Shown: positions 9,319 to 18,398, numbered from the stretch's first letter. The stretch: 64,000 bases of DNA from Streptomyces nodosus (GCF_008704995.1 NZ_CP023747.1:2382501-2446500), one strand, 5' to 3'. Made by a program: numbers and translations. The notes: a model not told the origin generated them from the sequence alone.

Positions 9319-10458
9319 ATGCGAGCCGTCCGACTCCCCGTCGTCACCGCCGCGGCCACCGTGGCCGCTCTGACCGCCCTCACGGCCTGCACCACGAAGA
9401 GCGGGGCCGAGAGCGGCGACCATGTCATCCAGGTGACGGCGTCGGACGACGCCTGCAAGGTGTCGAAGAAGGAGTTCCCGGCCGGGCACATCGAGCTGGC
9501 GATCGAGAACAAGGGCTCGAAGGTCACCGAGGTCTATGTACTCTTCCCGGACGACCGGATCGTCGCCGAGCGCGAGAACATAGGCCCCGGCACCAAGCAG
9601 CGGATCACCGCCGAGGTGAAGGCGGGCGACTACCGGATCGCCTGCAAGCCCGGGATGAAGGGCGACGGGATCCGCCAGGAGGTCAAGGCGACCGGGGGCA
9701 CGGTCGCCAAGCGGGACCCGAAGCTGGACCGGGCCGTCGCCGACTACCGCCGGTATGCGCAGGAGCAGGCCGACGAGACGCTGCCCCGGGTGAAGACCTT
9801 CGTCGAGGCGATCAAGGCCGGCGACCTGGAGGCCGCGAAGAAGGCCTATGCGATCTCCCGCCTCGGCTGGGAGCGCACCGAGCCCGTCGCCGAGTCCTTC
9901 GGTGACATCGACCCCAAGGTCGACGTCCGTGCGGACGGCCTGGAGGACGGCCAGAAGTGGACCGGCTGGCACCGCCTCGAGAAGGCCCTCTGGGCGGACA
10001 AGAAGATCGGCGCCGAGGAGAAGACCCTCGCCGACCAGCTGCTGACCGACCTCGAGGACTGGCAGAAGCGGGTCGGCACCGCCGAGATCACCCCCACCTC
10101 CATGGCCAACGGCGCCAAGGAGCTCCTCGACGAGGTCGCCACCGGCAAGGTCACCGGTGAGGAGGACCGCTACGCGCACACCGACCTGGTCGACTTCAAG
10201 GGCAATGTCGAGGGCGCGCAGAAGGCGTACGAACTGCTCAAGCCCGTCGCGCAGAAGAACGACCCGGCGCTCGCCCAGGAGCTCGACAAGCAGTTCGCGG
10301 CGCTGGAGAAGCTCCTCGACACCTACCGCACCGACAAGACCTCGTACGACTTCGTCTCCTACGACAAGGTCGGCAAGGACAAGCGCAAGGAGCTCTCGGA
10401 CGCGGTGAACGCCCTGGCTGAGCCGCTGTCCAAGCTCGCCGCCGCGGTCGTGAAGTGA
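9319..10458 (+). CDS. efeO: Iron uptake system component EfeO (cupredoxin + M75 imelysin domain)
   Basis: 379-aa secreted lipoprotein of the EfeUOB iron importer. The signal peptide ends in the lipobox LTAC (Cys24). Residues about 35-125 form a cupredoxin-like domain. The remainder is an imelysin/peptidase-M75 domain with the metal-binding GWHRLEKALW motif. It is thought to capture iron outside the membrane and pass it to EfeU. It is the first gene of the operon, directly under the iron box, with efeB beginning 17 bp after its stop. Confidence 0.95.
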   Translation: MRAVRLPVVTAAATVAALTALTACTTKSGAESGDHVIQVTASDDACKVSKKEFPAGHIELAIENKGSKVTEVYVLFPDDRIVAERENIGPGTKQRITAEVKAGDYRIACKPGMKGDGIRQEVKATGGTVAKRDPKLDRAVADYRRYAQEQADETLPRVKTFVEAIKAGDLEAAKKAYAISRLGWERTEPVAESFGDIDPKVDVRADGLEDGQKWTGWHRLEKALWADKKIGAEEKTLADQLLTDLEDWQKRVGTAEITPTSMANGAKELLDEVATGKVTGEEDRYAHTDLVDFKGNVEGAQKAYELLKPVAQKNDPALAQELDKQFAALEKLLDTYRTDKTSYDFVSYDKVGKDKRKELSDAVNALAEPLSKLAAAVVK

Positions 10459-10475
10459 CCTGGAGGAACGGGACC

Positions 10476-11753
10476 ATGACGGACAGGACCACGGACCCCA
10501 CGGCCGCGGAGACCGGCTCGCGGGCGCCCTCCCGGCGTGCGCTGATCGGCTGGGGCGGAGCCGGGCTCGCGCTCGGCGCCGCCGCGGCCGGCGGTGCGGT
10601 GGCGATGGCCCGGACGGGCGAGGACGTGGACCCGGCGGGAGCCGCGACGGGTGGTGCGGTCGGCTTCCACGGCGCGCACCAGGCGGGCATCGCCACCGAC
10701 GTCCAGGACCGGCTGCACTTCGCCGCGTTCGATGTGAAGACCGACGACCGCGCCGAGTTCGTCCGGCTGCTCAAGGACTGGACGGCCGCCGCGCGGCGGA
10801 TGACCGCGGGTCTGGAGGTCGGCGAGGGCGCCCACGGCGGACTGGCCGAGGCGCCGCCGGACGACACCGGAGAGGCGCTCGGCCTCAAGCCCTCGCGGCT
10901 GACGCTGACCATCGGCTTCGGCCCCTCCCTCTTCGAGAAGTTCGGGCTTGAGGACCGGCGGCCCGTCGCCCTGTCCGAGCTGCCCCAGTTCCCCGGCGAC
11001 AACCTCGACCGGTCCCGCACCGGCGGCGACCTGTGCGTCCAGGCCTGCGCGGACGACCCCCAGGTCGCCGTGCACGCGATCCGCAATCTCGCCCGCATCG
11101 GCTTCGGCAAGGTCGCCATCCGCTGGTCCCAGCTCGGCTTCGGCAAGACCTCCTCGACGACTCCGGACGCCCAGACCCCGCGCAACCTCTTCGGGTTCAA
11201 GGACGGCACCCGCAACATCGCGGGCACCGAGACCGCCCGGCTGAAGAAGTTCGTCTGGGTCGGCGACGGCGACGGTCCGGACTGGATGACCGGCGGCTCC
11301 TACCTGGTCGCCCGTCGCATCCGGATGAACATCGAGACCTGGGACCGCACTTCGCTGCAGGAGCAGGAGGACGTCTTCGGCCGCGACAAGGGCGAGGGCG
11401 CCCCGGTCGGCAGGGCGAAGGAACACGACGCGCCGTTCCTGAAGGCGATGAAGCCGGACTCCCATGTGCGTCTGGCGCACCCTGACGCCAACGACGGGAT
11501 CACGATCCTGCGCCGGGGCTACTCCTTCACCGACGGCACGGACGGACTCGGCCGCCTGGACGCCGGCTTGTTCTTCCTCGCCTATCAGCGCGACATACGC
11601 AAGGGGTTCATCCCGCTGCAGCGCAGGCTCGCGGCGTCCGATGCGCTCAACGAATACATCCAGCACGTGGGTTCGGCCGTCTTCGCGATCCCGCCCGGAG
11701 TCCGTGACAAGGACGACTGGTGGGGCCGGACACTGCTGACCGAGGAGGCGTAG
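10476..11753 (+). CDS. efeB: Deferrochelatase/peroxidase EfeB (DyP-type, Tat-exported)
   Basis: 425-aa haem peroxidase of the DyP family. The N-terminus carries a twin-arginine motif SRRALIGWGG (Arg20-Arg21), implying export of a folded haem protein. The DyP motif GFKDGTRN has its catalytic Asp at residue 243. In EfeUOB it oxidises ferrous iron or releases it from haem before transport. I chose ATG at 10476, with GGAGG at 10462-10466, over the GTG at 10455 that overlaps efeO. Confidence 0.94.
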   Translation: MTDRTTDPTAAETGSRAPSRRALIGWGGAGLALGAAAAGGAVAMARTGEDVDPAGAATGGAVGFHGAHQAGIATDVQDRLHFAAFDVKTDDRAEFVRLLKDWTAAARRMTAGLEVGEGAHGGLAEAPPDDTGEALGLKPSRLTLTIGFGPSLFEKFGLEDRRPVALSELPQFPGDNLDRSRTGGDLCVQACADDPQVAVHAIRNLARIGFGKVAIRWSQLGFGKTSSTTPDAQTPRNLFGFKDGTRNIAGTETARLKKFVWVGDGDGPDWMTGGSYLVARRIRMNIETWDRTSLQEQEDVFGRDKGEGAPVGRAKEHDAPFLKAMKPDSHVRLAHPDANDGITILRRGYSFTDGTDGLGRLDAGLFFLAYQRDIRKGFIPLQRRLAASDALNEYIQHVGSAVFAIPPGVRDKDDWWGRTLLTEEA

Positions 11754-11756
11754 CCC

Positions 11757-12632
11757 GTGTTCTCCAACTATCTGATCGGCCTGCGCGAGGGACTGGAAGC
11801 CAGTCTGGTCGTCTGCATCCTGATCGCCTATCTCGTCAGGACGGGCCGCCGGGACGCCCTGAAGCCGATCTGGACCGGCATCGGGATCGCCGTCGTCATC
11901 GCCCTGGGCTTCGGCTGTGTCCTTGAATTCGGTTCCCAGGAGCTGACGTTCAAGGCCCAGGAGGCGCTCGGCGGTTCGCTGTCGATCCTCGCCGTGGGCC
12001 TGGTCACCTGGATGGTCTTCTGGATGCGGCGCACCGCGCGGCATCTGAAGTCCGAGCTGCACGGCAGGCTGGACGCGGCCCTGATGGCGGGCACGGGTGC
12101 CCTGGTCGCCACCGCGTTCCTGGCGGTCGGCCGGGAGGGCCTGGAGACCGCGCTGTTCGTCTGGGCCTCGGTGCACGCGGCGAGCGACGGCAGCCCGCGC
12201 GCGCTGATCGGTGCCGCCCTGGGCCTGGCCACCGCGGTCTTCCTCGGATGGCTGTTCTACCGCGGCGCGTTGAAGATCAATCTCGCCAAGTTCTTCACCT
12301 GGACCGGCGGCATGCTGGTCGTCGTCGCGGCGGGCGTCCTCGCCTACGGCATCCACGACCTGCAAGAGGCCGACTGGATCCCGGGCCTGCGGGACCTGGC
12401 CTTCGACATCAGCAACACCATCCCGCCGGACAGCTGGTACGGCATGCTGCTGAAGGGCGTGTTCAACTTCCAGCCGGATCCGACCGTCCTTCAGGTCACG
12501 GTGTGGGCTCTGTACCTGGTGCCCACCCTCGCCGTCTTCCTCGCCCCGGTAGGGTTCGCCTCCGGGAAGGGGAAGGTGAAGGTCACGGATGAGCAGGGAT
12601 CGCGGGGATCGCAGCCCTCGAACGCTTCGTAG
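11757..12632 (+). CDS. efeU: Iron permease EfeU (FTR1 family)
   Basis: 291-aa, about seven-helix membrane permease that moves iron across the membrane. Both family motifs are present: REGLE at residues 10-14 and REGLE at 126-130. The start is GTG at 11757, three bases after the efeB stop. The operon order here is O-B-U rather than the better-known U-O-B. The 3' end overlaps the following lipoprotein gene by 44 bp. Confidence 0.95.
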   Translation: MFSNYLIGLREGLEASLVVCILIAYLVRTGRRDALKPIWTGIGIAVVIALGFGCVLEFGSQELTFKAQEALGGSLSILAVGLVTWMVFWMRRTARHLKSELHGRLDAALMAGTGALVATAFLAVGREGLETALFVWASVHAASDGSPRALIGAALGLATAVFLGWLFYRGALKINLAKFFTWTGGMLVVVAAGVLAYGIHDLQEADWIPGLRDLAFDISNTIPPDSWYGMLLKGVFNFQPDPTVLQVTVWALYLVPTLAVFLAPVGFASGKGKVKVTDEQGSRGSQPSNAS

Positions 12633-13593
12633 GCGCAACCGGTTCGCCCTGGCGACGGCGGTGGCGGCCGCCGTCTCCCTGACCGCGAGCGGCTGTGTCG
12701 TGGTCCACGGCGAGCGGGAGGTCGTGCCGACGGTGACCCGGGCCGAGGCCGCCCGCGCGCTGACGGACTTCCTCACCGCGTACAACAAGGCGGACAAGGA
12801 GTTCAACCGTTCCCTGGACGCGGACCGGGTCACCGGCGCCCTCGCCGACATGGACGGCGGCAAGCTGGACGCGGGCCGGCGGAACAACCCGGACGGCAAC
12901 TCCCGCCATGTGCCGCTGAAACTGACCGGCGCACGGTTCGTCATCCCCCGCAAGGCGGGCTGGCCGCGCTGGTTCGTCGCCGACACCCTGGCCAACAAGG
13001 GCCGCAAGGACGCCCATTGGCTGCTGGTGTTCACCCGCTCCGGCGCGAGCAAGGTCTGGGCGGTGTCGTATCTGACGATCGTGCAGGCCGGTGACGTCCC
13101 GGCGTTCAAGACGGACAAGGACGGCTGGGCCGAGCCCGTCACCGCCGACGACCCGTCGCTCGCCGTGCAGCCGGGGAAGCTCGGCTCCGCGTACGCGACC
13201 TATCTGAAGTCCGGCGGTGACACCTTCGCACCCGGCACGCACACCTCCCAGTGGCGCGAGGCCCGGCAGCGGAGCGCCAGCAAGCCGGGGATGGCGCGGC
13301 AGTACATCGACCGCCCGCTGGCCAAGGGCGACTACGCCCCGGTGGGGCTGCGCACCACGGACGGCGGCGCGCTGGTGTTCTTCGCCACCCAGCACTACGA
13401 GAAGCAGACGGCCGCCCAGGGCGTCAACCTCACGGTCACCGACCCGAACATCAAGGCCCTGCTGACGGGCGAGGTCAGGCAGTCGCTGACCCTGGAGTTC
13501 GTCTCCGACCAGGCGGTACGGGACCCGGCCGACGGTCCGGTGGAGTTCCTGAGCCGGGTGCAGGGGCTGACGGGGGCCAAGGGGGAGGGCTAG
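12589..13593 (+). CDS. Putative lipoprotein, last gene of the efe operon
   Basis: 334 residues. A basic N-terminus and hydrophobic stretch end in a lipobox-like TASGC, followed by a soluble domain with no metal-binding motif I recognise. The gene starts 44 bp inside efeU and so is probably translationally coupled to it. Co-transcription suggests an envelope role linked to iron uptake, but this is inference. Similar roughly 330-aa actinobacterial lipoproteins are usually unnamed. Confidence 0.75.
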   Translation: MSRDRGDRSPRTLRRRNRFALATAVAAAVSLTASGCVVVHGEREVVPTVTRAEAARALTDFLTAYNKADKEFNRSLDADRVTGALADMDGGKLDAGRRNNPDGNSRHVPLKLTGARFVIPRKAGWPRWFVADTLANKGRKDAHWLLVFTRSGASKVWAVSYLTIVQAGDVPAFKTDKDGWAEPVTADDPSLAVQPGKLGSAYATYLKSGGDTFAPGTHTSQWREARQRSASKPGMARQYIDRPLAKGDYAPVGLRTTDGGALVFFATQHYEKQTAAQGVNLTVTDPNIKALLTGEVRQSLTLEFVSDQAVRDPADGPVEFLSRVQGLTGAKGEG

Positions 13594-13618
13594 GACACCG
13601 GGGACCCGGGCCGGGAGG

Positions 13619-14350
13619 TCAGGCCCGGTGCGGCCAGCCCGCGAGTTCGGTGTCGTCCCCCGCGTGCCGCGCACAGGCGTCGGTCAGCACTTCCAGCAGG
13701 CTCAGCGGGTCCGGCAGGGGGTGCTCGGTCCCCCGTACCCAGTCGACCGTCAGCTCACCGGTCAGCCGCGCGGGCGGCACCAGCACATACGAGCCCCGGC
13801 AGTGCCAGCGCAGGCCCGGGTGCTCGTCCATCGTCTCGGGGTGGCAGTCCAGCTCGCAGGGCCACCACTCGTCCTCGTCCTCGGGGGTGCCGCGCGTCAG
13901 CGTGAAGAACAGCATGCGCCCGTCACCGGTGACGGCGACCGGCCCCACCTCGATCCCGGCGGCGAGCAGCCGCTCCAGGGCCTCCTCGCCGGCCTCGCCC
14001 GGGACGTCAAGGACGTCGTGCACCATCCCGGTGGCGGTGATGAAGTTGGCCTCCGGCTGGTGCCGGGCCCAGCGCTCGATCTGCGCCCGGTCCGTGGTGG
14101 ACTGCGTCTGCCAGGCGAAGGAGACGGGGTGGCGGGCCGGGGTGGGACAGCCGACGCGGTCGCAGGAACAGCGGTAGCCGAGCGGGTGCGCGGCGGGCGC
14201 GAGCGGCAGTCCCGCGGCGGCGGCGGCCAGCAGCAGCGCCTCACGTCCGCCGTCGCCGGCGTCCTCCTTGAGACGGGCGGGACCACGTCCACGCAGCCAC
14301 TGGGAGATCCTGCCCTGCCCACTCGTGCGACGGCCGAACTCTGCGCTCAT
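13619..14350 (-). CDS. Small bifunctional primase/polymerase (prim-pol) domain protein
   Basis: 243 residues starting MSAEFGRRTSG. The sequence RCSCDRVGCPTPARHPVSFAWQ resembles the metal-binding segment of prim-pol N-terminal domains found in phage and plasmid replication proteins. The second half holds LGYRCS, ANFITATG and PPARLTGELTVDWV blocks seen in stand-alone Streptomyces prim-pol proteins. No helicase domain is attached. Function is unknown; a regulatory or repair role is as likely as replication. Confidence 0.68.
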   Translation of the reverse strand: MSAEFGRRTSGQGRISQWLRGRGPARLKEDAGDGGREALLLAAAAAGLPLAPAAHPLGYRCSCDRVGCPTPARHPVSFAWQTQSTTDRAQIERWARHQPEANFITATGMVHDVLDVPGEAGEEALERLLAAGIEVGPVAVTGDGRMLFFTLTRGTPEDEDEWWPCELDCHPETMDEHPGLRWHCRGSYVLVPPARLTGELTVDWVRGTEHPLPDPLSLLEVLTDACARHAGDDTELAGWPHRA

Positions 14351-14561
14351 CAATCTCCTCGCCTCGCCGCTGTGGTGCGGACAGCATGCCCTATGGTCCC
14401 ACCATCCTGCGCCCGGGGTGCCCGGAGTTCGCATCCAGGGGGCCGGGGCGAGGGGGAACACCGGTGCGGATGGCTGGCTATCGAGGCTTTTACCCTGACT
14501 TGTCCGGTCGTGGAGGGATGGTGAAGAGCCGAGCGGGGGCCGGTCCGCGGCGCTCCGCCCA

Positions 14562-15089
14562 CTACCGGGGTGCCGCCGTCCAGGGAGGGCGGGACGCCCG
14601 GGTCTGCTCCGACGACGATGTCCTCCGGGTCACATCGGGCACTGCCGTGGTGCGGGGGTCGGCTGCCACCGTGCGGCTGGGTGTGGGCGGGACCGTCCTG
14701 GTGGCGGTGTCCTCGCCGGGGCGGGGCGTGACGGTGGCCCCGCGGCGGCGTTCCGTGGGTATGGGGGCGGGTGTTGTGGTCGCCGGGACGGGCGTCGCGG
14801 TCGCCGGGGCGGGAGTTGTGGTCGCGGGGGGCGGCGGTGCCAGGGGGACGGTGGGTGTGCGGGGGGCCGACGGCGCGGACAGATAGGACGGCAGGGCGAC
14901 GACGGCGACCGCGGCGCAGGCGACCGCCGCCGTGGCCGCGGTGCGCAGCAGTCTGCGGCGAGCGGCTGCCCGGCGGATCGTCCGGTAGCGGCCGGGGGGT
15001 GGTGCGAGATGGCCGGCCGGGGGCCGCAGGAGCACCGTGAGCGGGTCGTCGGGCGCGAGCTCCGGGTCGTTGTCAAAGCGCGTGGTCAA
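14562..15089 (-). CDS. Single-pass membrane protein with Pro/Thr-rich tail, sigma-factor partner
   Basis: 175 residues: a cytoplasmic N-terminus (about 1-45) rich in Pro and Arg, one transmembrane helix (about 48-68), then a Pro/Thr/Ala-rich extracellular tail of low complexity. Its start overlaps the end of the sigma-factor gene by 17 bp, so the two are co-translated. By position it could be an anti-sigma or signalling partner, but there is no zinc-binding anti-sigma motif, so this is inference only. Confidence 0.62.
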   Translation of the reverse strand: MTTRFDNDPELAPDDPLTVLLRPPAGHLAPPPGRYRTIRRAAARRRLLRTAATAAVACAAVAVVALPSYLSAPSAPRTPTVPLAPPPPATTTPAPATATPVPATTTPAPIPTERRRGATVTPRPGEDTATRTVPPTPSRTVAADPRTTAVPDVTRRTSSSEQTRASRPPWTAAPR

Positions 15090-15564
15090 GGCTTCTCCTG
15101 ATGTGGACGCGGAGCAGTTCTCGGGCCGCGTGAAGGTCGGCTTTGATGGTTCCTTCCTTGCGTCCGGTCAACGCGGCGACCTCCCGGATCGGCATGTCAG
15201 CGTAGTAGTGGAGGAGGATCGGGACCCGAAGTCGCTCCGGCAGGGACTGCACGATCAGGCGTACCGAGGGGTCCGTCTGCTCGGTGTGGGGGCGGAGCGC
15301 GGCCTCGGTGGTGGCGCGGCGTACGGCGCGGCGTTCGCGTTCCTGCTTGCGCCAGTGGTCGCGGACGAGGTTGGCCGCGGTGACGTAGAGGAATCCTCGG
15401 GGCTCCTCCACGGATGTCCAGCGGGCCCAGAGCCGGGTGAACGCCTCGGAGGCGATCTCATGGGCCGTCCCGTCGTCGTCGACAAGACGGCGGCACCAGC
15501 CGGCGAGGCGCGGATACAGCGCGGCGAACAGTTCGGACGCTGCCTTGTCGCGGGACCGTTTCAA
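15073..15564 (-). CDS. ECF-type RNA polymerase sigma factor
   Basis: 163 residues with sigma region 2 at about 10-75 (LYPRLAGWCRRLV, HEIASEAFTRLWARW, YVTAANLVRDHWRK) and region 4 at about 105-155 (LPERLRVPILLHYYADMPIREVAAL, with the helix-turn-helix segment TGRKEGTIKADLH). The length is usual for a minimal ECF sigma. It directs polymerase to an unknown regulon. The following gene encodes a membrane protein, as often seen for sigma/anti-sigma pairs. Confidence 0.88.
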   Translation of the reverse strand: MKRSRDKAASELFAALYPRLAGWCRRLVDDDGTAHEIASEAFTRLWARWTSVEEPRGFLYVTAANLVRDHWRKQERERRAVRRATTEAALRPHTEQTDPSVRLIVQSLPERLRVPILLHYYADMPIREVAALTGRKEGTIKADLHAARELLRVHIRRSLDHAL

Positions 15565-15749
15565 CGCTCTCCAGGGTCGGGGGCCACGTCACGCACGTGT
15601 GTTGTGTGTGTGGGGGGGGGCGGTGGACCGGTGGTCGGTGGGGACGGGCGGGTTGCTGGTCGGGGGAGGGCTGACGGTCGGTGGGACGGCGGCCGGGCCG
15701 GCCGTGTCTGGTTCCGCCGGCCCGGCCTTGTCATGGGGCCCTCGGCCCG

Positions 15750-16391
15750 TCAGGGGACGGCGGCGCTGAGGGCGGCGAAGACGATCACGTTGTCGCGGTA
15801 GCCGTCGCCGTCGTGCGGGCCGCCGCAGGTGATGAGCCGCAGCTCCGGTCGGTTCACGTTCCCGTAGACGTCGTCGGTCGGGAAGTGCGCCTTGGCCACC
15901 GTCCTGGTGGAGGTGACGGTGAACTGCGCCTCTGTGCCGTTCTCCAGGCGGGCCACGATCGTCTCCCCGGTCCGCAGCCGGTCCAGACGGCGGAACACCC
16001 CGTCGCCGTAGGAGCCGACCGTGACATGGCCGAGCACGACCGACGGTCCGATCTGCCCCGGGGTGGGGGAGAACCGGTACCAGCCGGCCCGGTCGTGTGC
16101 GGTGATCGGGGGGACCTGCACGGTGCCGTCCGGTTCCAGCCCCAGGCTCAGCAGCGGGGTGTCGACCCCGATGGCCGGGATCCGGAGCCGGACCGGGACC
16201 GAACGCCCCAGGGGGCGCGGGGTTCCGGTGGTCTCCGGCGCGGCCGGCGTGGTGCCCGCGGTGTCCGTGGTGCCGCCGCGGGTGGCGGCGGAAGGGGCGG
16301 TCGCCGGGCGGTCCCCGCCCGTGTGGCCGCAGCCCGTGAGCAGCGCGGTCAGCGCCATGGTGCCGAACGTGCGCCTGGAGAGCGGCGTCAT
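15750..16391 (-). CDS. Class F sortase
   Basis: 213-aa membrane-anchored transpeptidase. The N-terminus has an SRRTFGTMAL signal and lipobox-like LLTGC, then a Thr-rich linker, then the sortase barrel from about residue 65 (VRLRIPAIGVDTPL). The catalytic residues are visible: His122 in LGHV, Cys189 in LITCGG and Arg199 in YRDNV. Class F enzymes are actinobacterial and their substrates are mostly unknown. The start ATG overlaps the stop of the upstream gene by 4 bp, so the two are coupled. Confidence 0.92.
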   Translation of the reverse strand: MTPLSRRTFGTMALTALLTGCGHTGGDRPATAPSAATRGGTTDTAGTTPAAPETTGTPRPLGRSVPVRLRIPAIGVDTPLLSLGLEPDGTVQVPPITAHDRAGWYRFSPTPGQIGPSVVLGHVTVGSYGDGVFRRLDRLRTGETIVARLENGTEAQFTVTSTRTVAKAHFPTDDVYGNVNRPELRLITCGGPHDGDGYRDNVIVFAALSAAVP

Positions 16392-16822
16392 GCCCCGGTC
16401 GCCCGGCGGCGGACGGCGAGGACGGCCCCGCCGGCCAGGACGACCGCCAGGCCGGCGGCGCCTCCGCCGATCAGGCCGTCGCGGGAGTCGGAGGAGGGGG
16501 TGGTGACGCCGGTGTCGGGCGCCCCCGCCGGCACCGCGCGGACCTGGTCGCCGGCCGCGGCGCGGGTCGGCTCGGGGACCGCCGAGCGATCCCTGACGCC
16601 GGCCTCGGCGGGCGCGGCGGTGGGGACGGGGGTGGCGGCCCTGGTGGGCTCCGGGGTGGCGGCCCTGGTGGGCTCCGGGGTGGCGGCCCTGGTGGGCTCC
16701 GGGGTGGCAGTCCTGCTGCTGGGGACCGGGGAGGGGGCCCTCCCGTCGGCGACAGCGGGTGCGGTCACCGCCAGCACGGCGGTGACCGCGACTACCGTGG
16801 CACTCAGGATGGTTCGACGCAT
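16388..16822 (-). CDS. Cell-wall-anchor-like secreted protein, candidate sortase substrate
   Basis: 144 residues. There is a signal peptide (1-26), a Pro/Thr-rich stalk with three TPEPTRAA repeats, an APDTG motif at 101-105, a hydrophobic helix (about 117-137) and an RRR tail. This is the layout of a sortase-anchored protein, but the motif lacks the canonical Leu of LPXTG and sits 12 residues from the helix. ATG at 16822 follows AAAGGGAG. Coupling to the class F sortase supports a substrate role, though a plain membrane-anchored stalk is possible. Confidence 0.75.
   Translation of the reverse strand: MRRTILSATVVAVTAVLAVTAPAVADGRAPSPVPSSRTATPEPTRAATPEPTRAATPEPTRAATPVPTAAPAEAGVRDRSAVPEPTRAAAGDQVRAVPAGAPDTGVTTPSSDSRDGLIGGGAAGLAVVLAGGAVLAVRRRATGA
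16630..16701. repeat. Three perfect 24-bp tandem repeats inside the anchor-like gene
   Basis: Three identical 24-bp units (16630-16653, 16654-16677, 16678-16701) encode TPEPTRAA on the minus strand. A fourth, diverged unit follows. The unit is a multiple of three, so copy-number change alters stalk length without frameshift. Confidence 0.9.
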
Positions 16823-17390
16823 CGGATCGCTCCCTTTCATCGGCACCCACCGAACGGCGGGCGCTTGCGGATCGAACGGAGAGACGAGGCAGGCCGGAAC
16901 CGGGTTGTAAAGGGTTGGCAAAGCCGTGGGAGGGTGCTGGCGCCCACCGGTTCGGGGTCCGGTGCCCACCCGTTTCAGGGCCCGGTGCGGGACGACCGGA
17001 GGCCCGGTGCGGGAACGGTCCGGGGATCCATGCGGACGATACGGGCTCCGGCACCGAACGGTTGGAGGCCCGGTGCGGAACCGCACGGGGATCCGTGCGG
17101 AACGGTCCAGGCTCCGGCGTGGACGATCCTGGGTCTGGCACGAACAATCCTGGGCCTGGCACGGACGGTCCGAGCTCCGGCACCGGCACCGACACCGACA
17201 CCGACACCGACACCCCTGAGGCCGGCACGGACGAACCTGGTTCCGACGGCGCCTGTCGCCGGGGCCGTGAGTCTCGCCGACGCGGACGGTCCCACGGCCG
17301 ATCCCTGCCCGTGGGCGCTCGAGCGGCCACGGCAGGCGGGCGCCTGCACGGCATCGGCGGGACGGTGGGGCGTTGTGGGGCGCGGTCCCG
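16823..17390. repeat. 568-bp non-coding stretch with degenerate GC-rich repeats
   Basis: No gene is supported here. The sequence is built from imperfect units around GGTGCGGAACGG, GGAGGCCCGGTGC and CTGGCACGGAC. It ends in five near-perfect ACCGAC hexamers at about 17184-17214. All six frames read through as low-complexity shadow ORFs. The promoter of the anchor/sortase pair must lie at its left end. Confidence 0.75.
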
Positions 17391-18386
17391 TCAGGAGGCC
17401 GGGTCCGTGTCCGGCCAGGGGGCGCCCCAGGAGGTGTCGCGGGCGGCGCGGTAGAGGGCGCCGTGCCGCTTGGTCACCGTGGTGCGGTGGAGGGACTCGT
17501 CCGGGCCGCACAGGTCGAGCAGCACCTGGCCCTTGCGGATCTGCGGTCGGCGCACGATCCGGGAGGCGGCGGGGGTCACCGGGAAACGCGCCGCGGCGAC
17601 ATAGCTGAACTTCTCGTCCTCGTACGGCAGTGAGCCGCCCTTGACCTGCCGGTGGAGGGAGGAGCGGCTGACCCGGGCCGAGAAGTGGCACCAGTCCTCG
17701 CCGGGCACGATGGGGCAGGCGGCGCTGTGCGGGCAGGGGGCCGCGATCCGGAAGCCGGCGCGTATCAGCCGGTCGCGGGCCTCGATGACACGGGCATAGC
17801 CGTCCGGGGTGCCGGGCTCGACGATCACGACGGCCTCCCCGGCGGCGGCCGCGGCGTCCACCACGCCGGCGCGGTCGGCGTCGGTCAGCTCACCGAGGAC
17901 GTACGACACCGTGACGAGATCGACGCTCTCCACGGTGAGCCCCGCTCCGACCCGGGAGCGCCGCCACTCGGCGGTCTTCAGCGCCGGGTTCGCGGCGGCG
18001 ATCTCCCGGCCCAGGGCGAGCGCGGGCTCGGCCCAGTCGAGCACGGTGACCGGCCGCTCGCCGTCCCAGGTGGCGCTCACGGCCCAGGTCGCCGCCCCGG
18101 TCCCGCCGCCCAGGTCCAGATGGCCCGCCGGCGCCCAGCCGGGCACGGTGTCCGCGAACGCCTCCAGCGCCGTGCGCACCGCCTCGAACGTCGCGGGCAT
18201 CCGGTACGCGGCATACGCGACCACGTCCGCGCGGTTGCGCAGCACGGGTGCGTCGGTCGGGGTCCGTCCCCGGTAGTTGGCGATCAGCCGGTCCACGACG
18301 CCTGCGGCCTGCCGGGGCGGAAGCCCGTCGAGCAGATCCGCGAGGGCGCCGCGCAGGGTGTCGGCTGGGGAGACGGGGGCGTTCAC
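17391..18386 (-). CDS. Rsm22-like small ribosomal subunit methyltransferase
   Basis: 331-aa SAM-dependent methyltransferase. The Rossmann glycine motif LDLGGGTGAATWA lies near residues 100-112, followed by VLDWAEPALALG and TVSYVLGELTDADR. The C-terminal block with CPHSAACPI..EDWCHFS (conserved Cys/His) and QIRKGQVLLDLCG is typical of Rsm22. The mitochondrial relative acts on the small ribosomal subunit; the bacterial substrate is unproven. GTG start at 18386. Its start lies 12 bp past the serine hydrolase stop, so the two are probably co-transcribed. Confidence 0.85.
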   Translation of the reverse strand: MNAPVSPADTLRGALADLLDGLPPRQAAGVVDRLIANYRGRTPTDAPVLRNRADVVAYAAYRMPATFEAVRTALEAFADTVPGWAPAGHLDLGGGTGAATWAVSATWDGERPVTVLDWAEPALALGREIAAANPALKTAEWRRSRVGAGLTVESVDLVTVSYVLGELTDADRAGVVDAAAAAGEAVVIVEPGTPDGYARVIEARDRLIRAGFRIAAPCPHSAACPIVPGEDWCHFSARVSRSSLHRQVKGGSLPYEDEKFSYVAAARFPVTPAASRIVRRPQIRKGQVLLDLCGPDESLHRTTVTKRHGALYRAARDTSWGAPWPDTDPAS

Positions 18387-18398
18387 GGGGTGATTCTC

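Noticed and set aside
16630..16701. Possible CRISPR array
   Set aside because: The 24-bp units are directly tandem without spacers and encode a protein repeat.
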